Source: JBBDIX01 sp040880235 (lineage in GTDB: Bacteria > Actinomycetota > Nitriliruptoria > Nitriliruptorales > Nitriliruptoraceae). Taken from it: a stretch of 64,000 nt of DNA. The DNA is taken from assembly GCA_040880235.1 (NCBI GenBank), contig JBBDIX010000082.1, positions 1-64,000 of the forward strand. Reading direction: 5' to 3'. A program made the position numbers and the translations under genes. A model generated the notes under the pieces. It did no database searches. It saw only the letters and a program-made list of their open reading frames with translations, and had not been told where the DNA came from. Below, piece by piece: positions 1 to 8,230 of this stretch (position 1 is its first letter; each line of letters starts with the position of its first letter).

Positions 1-720
1 GCGATGTCCAAGTCCAAGGGCAACCTCGTCGTGCCCGGTGAGGTGTACGACACCTACGGCGCCGACACGTTGCGCGGCACGATGCTGTTCGCCTCGCCGC
101 CCGAGGACGACATCGACTGGGCGGACGTGTCTCCGGCCGGCATGCACAAGTGGTTGTCGCGTGTCTGGCGGCTCACGCTGCAGCAGATCGCGGCCGAGCG
201 CGCCGCGGCGCCAGCACTCGACGACTCCACCGAGGCCGTGCTGCGCCGAGCGGTCGCCGAGGCCGTCGTCGGGGTCAGCGAGGAGTTCGACGGGCGCAAG
301 TACAACACGGCCATCGCGAAGCTGATGACGCTGACCAACGCCGTGCTCGACGCCACCCGCCACGGTGCCGCGGGACCCGCGGTCCGTGAGGCCCTCGAAC
401 GCCTGCTGGAGATGCTCGCACCGATCTGCCCGTTCATCACCGAGGAACTGTGGGACCGGCTCGGCAACGACGGTTCGGTCCATGACCGCTCGTGGCCTAC
501 GGCCGACACGGCGCTGCTCGTCGACGACACCGTCGAACTGGTGGTCCAGGTCAACGGGAAGGTCCGGGGTCGCGTCACCGTGCCCGCCGGTGCCTCCGAG
601 CACGACGTGGAGGCGGCCGCGCGCACCGACGATTCAGTCGCAGGTCACCTCGACGGTGAGGTGGTCAAGGTCGTGGTCGTGCCCGACCGGCTCGTGAACT
701 TCGTGGTCCGGTCCGGCTGA
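1..720 (+). CDS. leuS: Leucyl-tRNA synthetase, C-terminal part (5' end outside window)
   Basis: Class I aminoacyl-tRNA synthetase that charges tRNA-Leu with leucine in the cytoplasm. Only the last 239 codons are present. The fragment opens on the catalytic signature AMSKSKGN, so the first lysine of the usual KMSKS loop is Ala here. An anticodon-binding helical domain follows (about residues 40-160, with an ICPFITEELW stretch). The tail is the typical LeuRS C-terminal domain, containing VNGKVRGR and ending RLVNFVV. The stop overlaps the ATG of the next gene (TGATG), so the two are probably co-transcribed. The family is certain; the true 5' end lies upstream of the window. Confidence 0.95.
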   Translation, partial: AMSKSKGNLVVPGEVYDTYGADTLRGTMLFASPPEDDIDWADVSPAGMHKWLSRVWRLTLQQIAAERAAAPALDDSTEAVLRRAVAEAVVGVSEEFDGRKYNTAIAKLMTLTNAVLDATRHGAAGPAVREALERLLEMLAPICPFITEELWDRLGNDGSVHDRSWPTADTALLVDDTVELVVQVNGKVRGRVTVPAGASEHDVEAAARTDDSVAGHLDGEVVKVVVVPDRLVNFVVRSG

Positions 721-1562
721 TGCGCATCGCGGTCGTGACCGACTCGACGGCGGACCTCCCGTCGGACGCGACCGCGTCTGGGGACCTGTTCGTCGTCAGC
801 CTGTCGGTGGCGTTCGGTGACGACGTGCACGTTGCCGGGGTGGACCTCGGTGCGGACGACTTCTACTCTCGGCTGCAGACCAGCGACGTCCTGCCGGTCA
901 CGTCCCAGCCCAGCCCGCAGGCGTTCGACGACCTGTACGCAGCGTGTGCCGAGCAGGGGTTCGACCACGTTCTGTCCGTCCACTGTTCGTCAGAGTTGTC
1001 GGGCACCCACGACGTGGCGAGCCAGCGAGCGCCCCACGCCCCGGTCGACGTCGAGGTGGTCGACAGCAGGCTCGTCGGCGGGGCGCTGGGACTCGCGGTG
1101 CTGCGGGCGCTGCGGGTCGCACAGGACACCGGGGACCCGGCGCAGGCACGCGCGGCGGTCGATCGGGTGCGTGACGGCGTCGTCGGACTGCTGATCGTCG
1201 ACACCCTGGGGTTCCTCCGTCGGGGTGGCCGCCTGTCCGGTGCACAGGCTGCGGTGGGCACGGCGCTGAACGTCAAGCCGGTGCTGGGGGTGGTCGACGG
1301 ACGGGTGGAGGTCGTCGATCGTGCGCGCACGTCGCGGCGCGCGTTCGAACGGGCGGTGGAGCTCGCCGTCGAGGGAGCGGGTGCATCCGCCGTCGATGCG
1401 TGCGTCGTCCACGCGTCGGCGCCCGGGCGGGCGTCCGCGCTGGAGGCCCGGCTGTCGCAGCAGGTCGCGATCGCCAGCCAGTGGCGTGCGACGATCGGCC
1501 CGATCGTGGGCACACACGTCGGACCCGGAGCCGTCGGGCTGGCCGTGGTTCCCGCCGAGTGA
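720..1562 (+). CDS. DegV family fatty-acid-binding protein
   Basis: 280 residues, the normal DegV length. The N-terminus VTDSTADLP, the TSQPSP segment and SSELSGT are the family's ligand-pocket motifs. DegV proteins bind a fatty acid between two alpha/beta domains; some act as FakB-type subunits that present fatty acids to the kinase FakA. No kinase gene is seen here, so that role is not shown. The ATG at 720 overlaps the leuS stop, which fixes the start and suggests translational coupling. The order leuS-degV-comEA-comEC is common in Gram-positive genomes. Confidence 0.9.
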   Translation: MRIAVVTDSTADLPSDATASGDLFVVSLSVAFGDDVHVAGVDLGADDFYSRLQTSDVLPVTSQPSPQAFDDLYAACAEQGFDHVLSVHCSSELSGTHDVASQRAPHAPVDVEVVDSRLVGGALGLAVLRALRVAQDTGDPAQARAAVDRVRDGVVGLLIVDTLGFLRRGGRLSGAQAAVGTALNVKPVLGVVDGRVEVVDRARTSRRAFERAVELAVEGAGASAVDACVVHASAPGRASALEARLSQQVAIASQWRATIGPIVGTHVGPGAVGLAVVPAE

Positions 1563-1612
1563 CCGGCACGCACTGATCCACAGGGTGCCGGGTCGTCGCA
1601 GCGGTGTGAGGC

Positions 1613-2263
1613 GTGCCCAGCGGCATGCTGCGCCCCATGGACGACCTCTCCGCCTCCGGCCTGCTCGAGTGGATCGAGGCGCGCTCCGTCGAGCTGCTTG
1701 GACTGAGTGTTCTGCTCGCGGGCGCCGCGGCACTCACCATCGTGTTCTGGTGGTCGGGTCGCCCCGTGCCACCGGCCCCCGCAGCCGAGGTCGGCGTCGA
1801 ACTGTCTGCGTGGGACGACGACGCGGGCCGGGCCTCCGCACCTGCCGATGACGTCGTGACGGTCCACGTCACCGGTGCGGTCCACACTCCGTCACTGGTG
1901 CACCTCGATGCGGGATCCCGCGTGGCTGACGCGATCCACGCGGTCGGCGGTGCAATCGCCGATGCAGATCTGCAGGTCGTCAACCTCGCGCGCCGCCTCA
2001 CCGACGGCGAGCAGGTTCACGTGCCGCGGATCGGTGAACGCGAGGGCGGGGGAGCGACCACACCGGACGGGCGTGTGGACGTGAACCGAGCGGACGCGGC
2101 GACGTTGCAGAGCCTGCCCGGTGTCGGCCCCACGCGTGCCGCAGCGATCGTCTCCCACCGGGAGCGTCACGGACCGTTCACCACGCCCGGCGACCTGCGT
2201 GCGGTCAACGGCATCGGTGAGGCGACGTTCCAGACACTCGCCGACCTCGTCGTTGTCCGCTGA
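1613..2263 (+). CDS. comEA: ComEA-like helix-hairpin-helix DNA-binding protein
   Basis: DNA receptor of the natural-transformation machinery, anchored in the membrane and facing outward. One transmembrane segment (LLGLSVLLAGAAALTIVFWW) lies near the N-terminus. It is followed by an SLBB-type domain (TVHVTGAVHTPSLVHLDAG) and a C-terminal pair of helix-hairpin-helix motifs (VDVNRADAATLQSLPGVG...VNGIGEATFQTLADL) that bind duplex DNA. Start choice is uncertain: GTG 1613, ATG 1625 and ATG 1637 are in frame and none has a strong ribosome-binding site. comEC follows immediately, which supports the role. The segment between the transmembrane helix and SLBB domain is short and acidic. Confidence 0.9.
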   Translation: MPSGMLRPMDDLSASGLLEWIEARSVELLGLSVLLAGAAALTIVFWWSGRPVPPAPAAEVGVELSAWDDDAGRASAPADDVVTVHVTGAVHTPSLVHLDAGSRVADAIHAVGGAIADADLQVVNLARRLTDGEQVHVPRIGEREGGGATTPDGRVDVNRADAATLQSLPGVGPTRAAAIVSHRERHGPFTTPGDLRAVNGIGEATFQTLADLVVVR

Positions 2264-4655
2264 TCCCCGAGGCGACGCCGGGGCCCACCAGGCGGAAGAC
2301 GTCGGGGAGCCATCGACGGCGCCGGCACGGCGGGCCGTCGGACCACTCGGTCCGTGGGCCGTCGCTGCGGTCGTGGGAGCACTGGCGGGCGAGCATCTCG
2401 CTGCCTCGGGCATCGCGGTGGGTCATCCCATCGTCGGCGCGGCCACCGTCACCGTCTGTCTCGTGGGTGCGGCGGTGCGTCGACGTCCGCGCCTCGCTGG
2501 TCTGGTCGGACTCGTGGCGGTGCTGCTGGTGACCGCAGGGGCCGCCGGGGTCCGCGAGCACGTCCGGACCAGTGGTGAGCTGGTGGCACGCGCGGAGCGT
2601 GGGGGATCGGTCGTCGCGGACGCGACGGTGGTGCGCGAACCTCGACGCACGGCAATGGGTTGGCACACCGTGCTGCGTGTCGACGAGGTCGACGGTTCGC
2701 CGGTCGGCGAGCGGGCTGCGGCAACGCTCGACGGGCCCGTGTCCCTCGGCACCGTCGTTCGTGTCGAGGGCACGCTGCGTCCGGTGCCCGAGGACGGCTA
2801 CGGGCGCTGGGTGGCTCGTCAGCACGTGCGAGCACTGCTGGACGTCACCGATTTCGAGATCACCGGTGAGGGCGGAGTTCTGTCGCGCGCGAGTGAGCAC
2901 GTGCGGGACCGTGTGCGACGGGCCGCTGTGCGACACGGCGACGTCGGCGGCCTGCTGGTCGGGTTCGTCACCGGCGACACGCGCCTGCTCACCGACGAGA
3001 CCGCCGAGGCGATGCGTGCCACCGGACTGACCCATCTGACCGCCGTGTCGGGAAGCAACGTCGCGATCCTGCTCGGTGGTGTGCTCGCACTCGTGTACGC
3101 CCTCGGGGTGGGTGTTGGCCCTCGGCGGGCCATCGTCGTGCTGACCATCGTGTGGTTCGCGTTCGTCACCCGACTCGAACCGAGTGTGTTGCGTGCCGGG
3201 ACCATGGCACTGCTCCTGGTCCTCGTGAACGTGCGGGGTGTCGCCCGTGACGCGCGGCACGCGCTGGCCGGGGCCGTGCTGCTGCTCGTGCTCGTCGATC
3301 CGTTCGTGGCCGGGTCGCTCGGTCTCCTGCTGTCGGCGACGGCGACCGCCGGCGTGCTCGTCGTCGCCCCGCTCGTCCGCGAGCGGCTTGCCGGCTGGCC
3401 GGCGATCGAGCGCACACGGGTCACCCGCCGCCTCGCGGACGTCGCCGCCGTCACCATCGGTGCGCAGGTCGCGGTGGTGCCGCTGCTTCTGGCCACGTTC
3501 GGTGAGGTGCCACTCGCCTCGGTTCCCGCCAACGTGATCGCCGTGCCGGCCGCGATGATCGCTGCCGCCGTGTCATTCGTCGCCACCGCCGTCGCCGTCG
3601 TGCACGTGGGGGTGGCATCGGCACTGCTGTGGGTCGCGGCGTGGCCTGCACGGATCGTGATCTGGTCGGCGTACCGATTCGCCGACACCGCGGCGATCGT
3701 CGACGTGACCCGTGCGTGGACGGTCGTCGCCCTGGTCACGGGTTGTGGCTGGATCGTCGCCCGTCCCCGCGGCCGTGTGTCACGGGTGCTCGTGGTGGCG
3801 ACCGTGGTGGCGCTGCTCATGACCTCCCTGCCGATCGCGGGTGGATGGTTGCCACGGCGTGATCTCACGGTCACGGCGATCGACGTTGGTCAGGGCGACG
3901 CATTCCTCGTCGAGTCGCCCGGGGCCAGGATCCTCGTCGACGCCGGTGGCGACGCCACCGCAGCACGCTGGCTGCGGTCGCATGGCAGGCGCCACGTCGA
4001 CGTGGTCGTGGTCACCCATCCGCACCTGGACCACGTCGGTGGTGTCGCGGAGGTCCTGCGGCGCATCGACGTCGGGGCGCTGTGGTTCCGGCCCCAGCCG
4101 ACCGAACTCGACCAGGTGGCCGACATGCTGGTCGTGGCACGGGACCGCCGTGTGGCGGTGCGAGTACCGCGTGCGGGCGATGCGGTGACGGTCGGCGACC
4201 TGTTCGTCGAGGTCCTGTACCCACCCGAGGGGCGACCGCACGAGTTCGATCGCAGCGAACTCAACGAGACGTCGACCGTCCTGCGGGTCACCCACGCCGA
4301 CGGTCGTCGGATCCTCGCCACCGGCGACGTCGAACGCGCGGCGCAGGCCCACCTGCTCGAGCACGCGCGTGACCAACTGCGTGCGGAGCTGATCACCGTG
4401 CCACACCACGGGGCCGCGACCACCGACCCGGCCTTCCTCGCGACCACCGGTGCGCGAGCCGGGCTGGTGAGCGCCGGGGTGGACAACCGTCACGGGCATC
4501 CCCATCCCGACGTGCTCGCGATGCTCGACGATCTGGGCGTCGAGGTGCGTCGCACCGACCGGGAGGGCACCGTGCGTGTGGCGGTTCCCGCTCGTGTCCG
4601 TGAAGCGCCGGCGTCGTCGACCGGTGTTCAGGCCGGGCTCGTGGCCCGCCCGTAG
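2253..4655 (+). CDS. comEC: ComEC/Rec2 DNA-uptake channel with metallo-beta-lactamase-like domain
   Basis: Polytopic membrane channel that brings one DNA strand into the cell. The order is N-terminal hydrophobic/DUF4131 region, competence domain (starting around the segment LLVGFVTGDTRLLTDETAEAM) with many transmembrane helices, then a C-terminal metallo-beta-lactamase domain carrying DVGQGDAFLV and THPHLDHVGG, the proposed nuclease. About 800 residues, normal for the family. Start: TTG 2253 overlaps the end of comEA; GTG 2373 is a shorter alternative. Reading further upstream only translates comEA in the wrong frame. The 3' end overlaps the convergent DUF418 gene by 28 bp. Confidence 0.9.
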   Translation: MSADPRGDAGAHQAEDVGEPSTAPARRAVGPLGPWAVAAVVGALAGEHLAASGIAVGHPIVGAATVTVCLVGAAVRRRPRLAGLVGLVAVLLVTAGAAGVREHVRTSGELVARAERGGSVVADATVVREPRRTAMGWHTVLRVDEVDGSPVGERAAATLDGPVSLGTVVRVEGTLRPVPEDGYGRWVARQHVRALLDVTDFEITGEGGVLSRASEHVRDRVRRAAVRHGDVGGLLVGFVTGDTRLLTDETAEAMRATGLTHLTAVSGSNVAILLGGVLALVYALGVGVGPRRAIVVLTIVWFAFVTRLEPSVLRAGTMALLLVLVNVRGVARDARHALAGAVLLLVLVDPFVAGSLGLLLSATATAGVLVVAPLVRERLAGWPAIERTRVTRRLADVAAVTIGAQVAVVPLLLATFGEVPLASVPANVIAVPAAMIAAAVSFVATAVAVVHVGVASALLWVAAWPARIVIWSAYRFADTAAIVDVTRAWTVVALVTGCGWIVARPRGRVSRVLVVATVVALLMTSLPIAGGWLPRRDLTVTAIDVGQGDAFLVESPGARILVDAGGDATAARWLRSHGRRHVDVVVVTHPHLDHVGGVAEVLRRIDVGALWFRPQPTELDQVADMLVVARDRRVAVRVPRAGDAVTVGDLFVEVLYPPEGRPHEFDRSELNETSTVLRVTHADGRRILATGDVERAAQAHLLEHARDQLRAELITVPHHGAATTDPAFLATTGARAGLVSAGVDNRHGHPHPDVLAMLDDLGVEVRRTDREGTVRVAVPARVREAPASSTGVQAGLVARP

Positions 4656-5890
4656 GTCAGATGCCGCCACAACCGTTCCAGCGGACCACGTCCCCAGCGC
4701 CGCTGCCACACCGAGCAGCTGACGAGCATCACGATCCACACGCCGACGACCACGCCGAGCGACGCGACCATCGACAGCTGCCCGTAGTACCCGAGCCACA
4801 CGAAGAACGTGCTGGTGAGCACGCTCTGCAGGATGTATCCCGACAGGGCCATGCGTCCAGTGTCGCGCAGTGCACCCAGTCGACGCAGGACCGCGGGGTT
4901 CTGACAGGCGAGCGCCAGCGTCGCCAGGTAGCCGATGGCCAGCAGCGGCGCGCCGATGCCCTGGCCCACCGCACCTGCGGCGAGCAGTCCCACGCTCAGG
5001 TCCGTGTCCGGTCCCACGGCGGCGCCGCCCAGTGTCCCGGTGAGTCCCACGGGAACGTTGAGCACCAGGCCGCCGCCGAGCCCGATCAGCGACGCGCGGC
5101 GCAGCCGGTGCCGATGCCCCGCGAGGTTGGTGATCAGTCCCGACCGGCCGATCGCCAGGCCGATCAGGAACAGGGCCAGCACCATGGGCAGGACGAACAT
5201 CGACCCGCCCTGCACGATCAGCACCTCCCAGGCCCGAACGCCCGCCCTGGCGCCGAGGTCGCCGGACGTGTAGGCCTCCAGGGCACGGTCGGACAGGTCG
5301 GCGAACATCTGCGTCACGCCCGCTGCAGCCGCGTCGCCCTCCGGGGTGGCGGGCGCGAGCGTCGTGAGCACGGATCCGGCCAGCAGGAACAGGGTGTTGA
5401 GGGTCAGCAGGATGCCGGCCCACCACACGACCGTGCGGTTCGTGCGCTTCACGAACAGCAGGAGCAGCAGCCCGCCCAGCCCATAGATGAACAGGATGTC
5501 GCCGGGGAAGAGCAGGAACATGTGCGCCAGTCCGAACACGAGCAGCCACGCGTAGCGCCGTGCGAGCAGGGCTCGTGGACGGCGCCCTGCGGCCCGCGCG
5601 CGTTGGAACATCATCGCGGCCCCGACGCCGAACATCAGCGAGAAGCTCGAGATGAACTTGCCACTCGCGAGCCACCCCACCAGGAACTTCGCGACATCGT
5701 CGGCCCTCGACGTGTCGGCAGACCGTTCGGCGAGCAGGTCGAACAGCACGGGGCCGCGGAACAGCTCGATGTTGACCAGCAGGATCCCCATCAGCGCCAA
5801 GCCGCGGAGCACGTCGAGCGTGTCCACGCGCTGCGACTGCGGTGTGGGCCCCGCCGTGACCGGGGGCTGGGAGGACATCTCGGAGGACAT
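4628..5890 (-). CDS. DUF418 family polytopic membrane protein
   Basis: 420 residues, predicted to be almost entirely transmembrane (about ten helices). It begins with the family hallmark VDTLDVLRGLALMGILLVNIELF and ends in the C-terminal DUF418 region (SGYILQSVLTSTFFVWLGYYGQL...ERLWRHLTYG). DUF418 proteins such as B. subtilis YeiB/YxaH have no established biochemical function; a transport or acyl-modification role has been suggested from fold similarity only. The ATG at 5890 has a good AGGAG about 8 nt upstream; an in-frame ATG four codons later is less likely. The gene runs convergent to comEC. Confidence 0.88.
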   Translation of the reverse strand: MSSEMSSQPPVTAGPTPQSQRVDTLDVLRGLALMGILLVNIELFRGPVLFDLLAERSADTSRADDVAKFLVGWLASGKFISSFSLMFGVGAAMMFQRARAAGRRPRALLARRYAWLLVFGLAHMFLLFPGDILFIYGLGGLLLLLFVKRTNRTVVWWAGILLTLNTLFLLAGSVLTTLAPATPEGDAAAAGVTQMFADLSDRALEAYTSGDLGARAGVRAWEVLIVQGGSMFVLPMVLALFLIGLAIGRSGLITNLAGHRHRLRRASLIGLGGGLVLNVPVGLTGTLGGAAVGPDTDLSVGLLAAGAVGQGIGAPLLAIGYLATLALACQNPAVLRRLGALRDTGRMALSGYILQSVLTSTFFVWLGYYGQLSMVASLGVVVGVWIVMLVSCSVWQRRWGRGPLERLWRHLTYGRATSPA

Positions 5891-5955
5891 GGGATCTCCT
5901 GGACGCTCCGCCGGTGGGCACAGGGCCCGGGAGGTTAGTGGTCGTCGACCCCCGT

Positions 5956-5961
5956 TAGGGT
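5956..5961 (+). promoter_or_regulatory. -10 element TAGGGT, leaderless geometry
   Basis: TAGGGT followed by exactly six bases and then GTG 5968. This is the spacing expected when the start codon is also the transcription start, as in actinobacterial leaderless genes. No ribosome-binding site lies upstream of the coding sequence. Confidence 0.5.
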
Positions 5962-5967
5962 GTGGTC

Positions 5968-6978
5968 GTGACCATGACGGACGGGAGCCCCGACGTGCGC
6001 ATCGCCGTGCTCGACGACCACCACCGTGTGTCCACCGATCTGGCCGACTGGGCCTCGCTCGGCGACGACGTCGAGGTGGTCGCCCACGAACGCCACATCG
6101 CGGACCGCGACGCACTCGTGGCCACGCTTGCCGACTTCGACGTCGTCGCGCTGATGCGTGAACGCACCCCGTTTCCGGCCGACGTGATCGACCGGCTCCC
6201 GCGGCTGCGACTGCTGCTGACCAGCGGCATGGCCAACGCGTCGATCGACCTCGAGGTTGCCGGGCGCGCCGGGGTGACCGTGTGCGGGACACCGGGAGCG
6301 CTCACGCCCATGATCGAACACACCTGGGCGCTCGTGTTCGGGGTCCTGCGGGACCTGCCCCGCCTCGACGCGGCGATCCGCCAGGGCCGCTGGCAGGAGG
6401 GCACCCGGCTCGGGGTCGAACTGAACGGAAGCCGGCTGGGACTGCTCGGGTTGGGGCGTTCCGGTGGTGCGATCGCGACCCAGGCCCAGGCCTTCGGTGC
6501 CGAGGTGGTCGCCTGGAGCCAGAACCTCACCGACGAACGTGCCGCCGAGGTCGGCGCGGTCCGGGTGACGAAGGACGAGCTGTTCGCGACGTCTGACGTG
6601 CTCGTCATCGCCCTGAAGCTCAGTGAGCGCACCCAGGGGCTCGTCGGCGTCGACGAACTGGGCCGCATGAAGCCCACGGCACGCCTCGTCAACGCGTCGC
6701 GTGGCCCGATCGTCGACGAGGCAGCCCTCGTCGACGCACTGCGCGAGGGCCGCATCGCTGGTGCGGGCATCGACGTGTTCGACGACGAGCCACTCGCGCC
6801 CGACCACCCGCTGCTCGCGCTCGACAACGTCGTGCTCACCCCCCACATGGGGTACGTGACCCGCGATCAGTACGAACGCTTCTACCCGGGGATGGTCGAG
6901 GACGTCGCTGCGTACCGTGCAGGCGAACCGATCCGGGTGCTCAATGCCGACTGGCTGCAGGACGCGGGAGAGGGCTGA
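5968..6978 (+). CDS. D-2-hydroxyacid dehydrogenase family protein (NAD-binding)
   Basis: 336 residues. NAD(P)-dependent dehydrogenase of the D-isomer-specific hydroxyacid class. The Rossmann motif LGLLGLGRSGGAIA sits mid-protein. The catalytic elements are LVNASRGPIVDEAALVDAL (Arg), an acidic stretch DVFDDEPLAPDHPLL (Glu) and LTPHMGYVT (His). Substrate cannot be read from sequence; phosphoglycerate, glyoxylate or a 2-keto acid are all possible. The start is placed at GTG 5968 because the -10 TAGGGT is positioned for leaderless initiation there; GTG 5962 and ATG 5974 are alternatives. It stands alone between a minus-strand gene and holA, which has its own promoter. Confidence 0.85.
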   Translation: MTMTDGSPDVRIAVLDDHHRVSTDLADWASLGDDVEVVAHERHIADRDALVATLADFDVVALMRERTPFPADVIDRLPRLRLLLTSGMANASIDLEVAGRAGVTVCGTPGALTPMIEHTWALVFGVLRDLPRLDAAIRQGRWQEGTRLGVELNGSRLGLLGLGRSGGAIATQAQAFGAEVVAWSQNLTDERAAEVGAVRVTKDELFATSDVLVIALKLSERTQGLVGVDELGRMKPTARLVNASRGPIVDEAALVDALREGRIAGAGIDVFDDEPLAPDHPLLALDNVVLTPHMGYVTRDQYERFYPGMVEDVAAYRAGEPIRVLNADWLQDAGEG

Positions 6979-6991
6979 GGCCCGCCGCGAG

Positions 6992-6997
6992 TAGGTT
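6992..6997 (+). promoter_or_regulatory. -10 element TAGGTT for leaderless holA
   Basis: TAGGTT, then six bases (gcggcc), then ATG 7004. The same geometry occurs at 5956. No Shine-Dalgarno sequence is present, so transcription probably starts at the A of the ATG. Confidence 0.55.
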
Positions 6998-7003
6998 GCG
7001 GCC

Positions 7004-7963
7004 ATGGATTCCGTGATACTGCTCGCCGGTGACGACGACCTGTTGCTGCAGCGTGCCCTGCAGCGCCAGTTGGCGGCCATCACCGCCGCTCTCGACGACG
7101 TCGACGTCGACCTCCACGACGTGTCGGAGACCGATCACCTGCCCGAACTGCGCACCACGTCCCTGTTCGGGGGCCAGACGTGCGTGGTGCTGCGGGGCGT
7201 GGAGGGGCTGGCCGGCGACCTCAAGGCCGAGGTCGAGGCCTATCTCGAGTCACCGGCTCCCGACGCGGTGCTGGTGCTCGTCGCGCGCGGGGTGGGACGC
7301 ATCCAGAAGATCGCGAAGCTCGTCGCCGCAAACGGGCGACGTGAGGACGTGAAGCGCCCGCCTGACCATGACGATCGGGCGTGGGATCGGCTCGTCACCG
7401 ACGAGTTCGCCCACCGGGGTCGGACCCCCGATGCCTCCGCCGTCGCCGCGATCCGACTCCATGCCGGGACCGACACCGCCACGATCGCCGCGCAGGTCGC
7501 GACCGTGTGTGCGTCGGTGGTCGGCTCCCAGGTCACCGTCGCGGACGTGGAGGCCGCCGTCGAGGGCCGCGGGCGGGTCTCGGGATTCGCCATCGCCGAC
7601 GCCGCCGCCGACCGTGACCCCGGTGCTGCGATCCTCGCCGTGCGCGGCGCGCTGGAGGCCGGTGAGGCACCCCTGGCGATCGTCGGGGCCCTCACGTTCC
7701 GGTTTCGTCAGCTCCTGCAGGTCCGATCCGGTGCGGATGCGCGCACGGCCGGGATGTCGCCCGGCCAGCATCGACGCCTCCAGCAGCTGTCGGCGCGGTT
7801 CTCGCCGGGCGAACTCGCGTGGTGTCACGACCGGCTGGCGGACCTCGACCTGGAGCTCAAGGGGTCGGACCTGCCGGACGACGTCGTGCTCGAGGTGGCC
7901 ATCATCGACCTCGCGACGTCCCGGACGGTCGGTGCGCCCTTCAATCCGCTCGTGGCCCGGTGA
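7004..7963 (+). CDS. holA: DNA polymerase III subunit delta
   Basis: 319 residues, typical for HolA. It is the clamp-loader subunit that opens the beta sliding clamp during chromosome replication. The N-terminal AAA+-like domain starts VILLAGDDDLLLQRALQRQL. The acidic and hydrophobic DVSETDHLPELRTTSLFGGQTCVVLRGVE segment matches the family core, and the all-helical C-terminal domain ends SRTVGAPFNPLVAR. In many actinobacteria holA follows comEC and precedes rpsT; here other genes are inserted but the neighbourhood is kept. ATG 7004 is chosen from the leaderless promoter just upstream. The DUF2007 gene follows after 7 bp. Confidence 0.88.
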   Translation: MDSVILLAGDDDLLLQRALQRQLAAITAALDDVDVDLHDVSETDHLPELRTTSLFGGQTCVVLRGVEGLAGDLKAEVEAYLESPAPDAVLVLVARGVGRIQKIAKLVAANGRREDVKRPPDHDDRAWDRLVTDEFAHRGRTPDASAVAAIRLHAGTDTATIAAQVATVCASVVGSQVTVADVEAAVEGRGRVSGFAIADAAADRDPGAAILAVRGALEAGEAPLAIVGALTFRFRQLLQVRSGADARTAGMSPGQHRRLQQLSARFSPGELAWCHDRLADLDLELKGSDLPDDVVLEVAIIDLATSRTVGAPFNPLVAR

Positions 7964-7970
7964 GGTGGAG

Positions 7971-8228
7971 ATGGCACGTATCCAATGGTTCACCGATCGC
8001 ACCCAGGCTGACCTCGCGTGTGGGCTGCTCGTCGCCCACGGCATCAGTGCGGTCGTCCTGGTCGACGACGCGGGCGGCATGCGGCCCGACATCTCGTTCG
8101 GGATCGGCGGGGTGGCCGTCGTCGTCCCCGACGACCAGCTGGACGAGGCGCTGGAACTCCTCGACACCCCCGACGGACCGGCAGGCTCCGACGAAGACAA
8201 GCGCCCGGACGGTGCCGCGGGCGGCTGA
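7971..8228 (+). CDS. Small DUF2007-like protein
   Basis: 85 residues. The first 70 resemble DUF2007 (putative signal-transducing domain), a small ferredoxin-like fold: an opening beta strand with FTDRTQADLACGLLVAHGISAVV, then a glycine-rich turn and VVVPDDQLDEALELLD. The last 15 residues are a charged disordered tail. The ATG at 7971 follows GAGGTGGAG, a convincing ribosome-binding site, 7 bp after holA, so it is probably translated from the holA transcript. No function is established for the family; proposals concern protein-quality control or signalling. It ends 2 bp from the convergent GDH gene. Confidence 0.7.
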   Translation: MARIQWFTDRTQADLACGLLVAHGISAVVLVDDAGGMRPDISFGIGGVAVVVPDDQLDEALELLDTPDGPAGSDEDKRPDGAAGG

Positions 8229-8230
8229 GC

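Noticed and set aside
2121..2252. Upstream extension of comEC
   Set aside because: It overlaps comEA in another frame and reads as an Arg/Ser-rich shadow.
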